Shown: positions 28,393-29,237 of the stretch, piece by piece
Position numbering within the stretch: position 1 is the stretch's first letter
Layout of the letters: each line of letters opens with the position of its first letter
Origin: CAZYXZ01 sp964651395
Lineage (GTDB): Bacteria > Actinomycetota > Actinomycetes > BP-191
Length of the DNA: 29,237 nucleotides
Direction: 5' to 3'
Assembly: GCA_964651395.1 (NCBI GenBank)
Contig: CAZYXZ010000039.1
Location: 1-29,237, forward strand
Made by a program: the position numbers and the translations under genes
Notes under the pieces: generated by a model
The model's input: only the letters and a program-made list of their open reading frames with translations
Told to the model about the DNA's origin: nothing
Database searches by the model: none

Positions 28393-28481
28393 TGTGGACA
28401 GCCCCTTGTGGCGGCACGCCGCGAGGGTTATCGTCCGCCCTCGCTGCGGCTTCCCCCGCCTCCCTCGGTCCTTGTGGACCC
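28393..28481 (+). promoter_or_regulatory. dnaA: DnaA-box-like 9-mers flanking the dnaA promoter
   Basis: TGTGGACAG (28393-28401) differs by one base from TGTGGACAA, the reverse complement of the actinobacterial box TTGTCCACA. TGTGGACCC (28473-28481) differs by two. The first abuts the dnaA -35, where bound DnaA would block its own transcription. Confidence 0.5.
28406..28434 (+). promoter_or_regulatory. Candidate dnaA promoter
   Basis: TTGTGG (28406-28411), 17 bp, TATCGT (28429-28434). The -10 equals that of the divergent rpmH promoter. The leader to the dnaA start would be more than 160 nt. The rest of the 433-bp gap 28233-28665 holds the rpmH leader, these promoters and DnaA-box-like repeats; I see no gene in it. 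Confidence 0.55.
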
Positions 28482-28587
28482 GGGTGACGTCCCGAGGCGA
28501 GGACGTGTTCAGCCCCGTGATCCAGCCCCGCCGTCCGGTACGCCGGAGGGCTCGCTCCGCTTCCTCCCGCACGGTGAGTGCACAGGA

Positions 28588-28619
28588 TGTGGATGACGGT
28601 GTGGATGACGGGTGGATGG
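28588..28619 (+). repeat. Tandem 12-bp repeats carrying DnaA-box-like 9-mers
   Basis: TGTGGATGACGG occurs at 28588-28599 and again at 28600-28611, followed by a degenerate third unit GTGGATGG. Each full unit contains TGTGGATGA, one base from TGTGGATAA (reverse of TTATCCACA). They lie 60-80 bp before the chosen dnaA start. Confidence 0.6.
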
Positions 28620-28665
28620 CCCGTCCGACGACGGAGTGTCGGCCTGGTTGGCAGCAGTGGATGAG

Positions 28666-29237
28666 ATGGGTGTGGCTCCCGTGGTGGAAGAGACCGTGGA
28701 CCTGGTCGCCGTCTGGCAGCGTGCCCTGGCAGGCCTGACCGACGGGGTGCTCAGCCCCCAGAACCGCGCCTGGATCGGGCTGACCCGCCCGCTGGGCCTG
28801 GTCGAGGACACGGCGCTACTGGCCGCCCCCAACGAGTTCACCAAGGAGCTGCTCGACTCGCGCTACCGCTCGCTGATCGCCGAGGCGCTGTCGTCCCAGC
28901 TCGGGCGCAACATCCAGGTCGCGGTGACCGTGCAGCCGCTCCCGGACGAGCCGGAGGACCACCAGGAGCCGGATCCGGCGCCCCAGGTCGAGACCGTGCC
29001 GGAGCCCGCGGTCGCCCGACCGGCCCCCGGCACGGGGCGCGGCGGCCACGACCGGCGTACGCCGGCCGAGCCGGCCCGGCTCAACCCCAAGTACACCTTC
29101 GAGACCTTCGTCATCGGGGCGTCGAACCGGTTCGCCCACGCCGCGGCGGTCGCGGTCGCCGAGGCGCCGGCCAAGGCGTACAACCCGCTGTTCATCTACG
29201 GCGACTCCGGGCTGGGCAAGACGCACCTGCTGCACGC
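28666..29237 (+). CDS. dnaA: Chromosomal replication initiator DnaA, N-terminal part (3' end outside window)
   Basis: Domain I is DLVAVWQRALAGLTDGVLSP to ALLAAPNEFTKELLDSRYRS. Domain II is an acidic/Pro-rich linker (PDEPEDHQEPDPAPQVETVP). Domain III begins with LNPKYTFETFVIGASNRFAH and Walker A YGDSGLGKTHLLHA, where the window ends. DnaA opens oriC. The start is uncertain: ATG 28666 is used, but in-frame GTGs occur at 28612, 28636, 28657 and several after 28670, none with a clear ribosome binding site, and the frame opens only after a TGA at 28606-28608. Domain I begins around 28693, so all candidates encode complete homologous sequence. Confidence 0.95.
   Translation, partial: MGVAPVVEETVDLVAVWQRALAGLTDGVLSPQNRAWIGLTRPLGLVEDTALLAAPNEFTKELLDSRYRSLIAEALSSQLGRNIQVAVTVQPLPDEPEDHQEPDPAPQVETVPEPAVARPAPGTGRGGHDRRTPAEPARLNPKYTFETFVIGASNRFAHAAAVAVAEAPAKAYNPLFIYGDSGLGKTHLLH

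Noticed and set aside
28393..28619. oriC
   Set aside because: The DnaA-box-like sites are few and upstream of dnaA. Actinobacterial oriC normally lies between dnaA and dnaN, beyond the right edge of the window.
28612..28665. dnaA starting at GTG 28612
   Set aside because: Possible by frame, but it would place the start inside the tandem DnaA-box-like repeats with no ribosome binding site. Not excluded, only less likely.

Overview
This window is chromosomal DNA from a high-GC actinobacterium, from the neighbourhood of the replication origin. Two things show this. Coding thirds are strongly G/C-biased. The gene order also matches the block I know from Mycobacterium tuberculosis (Rv3907c pcnA, Rv3908 mutT4, Rv3909, Rv3910 MviN, Rv3911 sigM, Rv3912, trxB, trxA, cwlM, parB, parA, gidB, jag, yidC, yidD, rnpA, rpmH, dnaA), with changes. 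Genus cannot be fixed from the sequence alone. The layout differs from both Mycobacterium and Streptomyces as I recall them, and a Frankiales-like lineage is only a guess.

Layout. (1) 1-3006: the 3' end of inositol-3-phosphate synthase, an MFS exporter, and an opposing membrane-anchored FecR-like protein. (2) 3052-5062: the CCA-adding enzyme gene and a divergent YbaK-like gene. (3) 5095-9229: Nudix hydrolase, DUF6049-type envelope protein and the lipid II flippase MurJ, translationally coupled. (4) 9315-12017: a segment absent from the mycobacterial block. It has a TadE-like small membrane protein, two secreted NlpC/P60 peptidoglycan hydrolases and, before the second, a c-di-AMP (ydaO-yuaA) riboswitch. 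(5) 12028-15286: a stand-alone membrane pseudokinase (in M. tuberculosis the C-terminal part of MviN), the ECF sigma factor SigM and its zinc-finger anti-sigma factor. (6) 15259-18823: a zinc-binding membrane protein, trxB, a small membrane protein on the other strand, trxA and cwlM. (7) 18918-23368: GNAT acetyltransferase, a 57-residue membrane protein, a PLP aminotransferase, a D-Ala-D-Ala ligase-family enzyme and a polytopic membrane protein. (8) 23510-28232: the compact minus-strand operon rpmH-rnpA-yidD-yidC-jag-rsmG-parA-parB. (9) 28666 to the end: the start of dnaA.

How the genes fit together. Most of the window serves envelope growth and chromosome maintenance. MurJ, the pseudokinase, CwlM, the Ddl-family ligase and the two hydrolases all act on peptidoglycan supply or remodelling. 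One hydrolase is placed under c-di-AMP control. SigM and its anti-sigma factor are an envelope-stress switch. trxA has a perfect sigma-R-type promoter (GGAAT-N18-GTT) and trxB a near match, so the thioredoxin pair probably answers to thiol stress even though an antisense gene separates the two. ParA, ParB, DnaA and two parS-like sites form the origin segregation and initiation module.

Non-coding highlights are: two related long palindromes in the two convergent gaps 18862-18914 and 23375-23421; a recurrent leaderless arrangement (-10 hexamer 6-7 nt before the start codon, twice built on the upstream gene's TAG stop); DnaA-box-like repeats ahead of dnaA; and divergent rpmH and dnaA promoters with the same -10. 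I saw no tRNA, rRNA, CRISPR array, transposase or phage gene.
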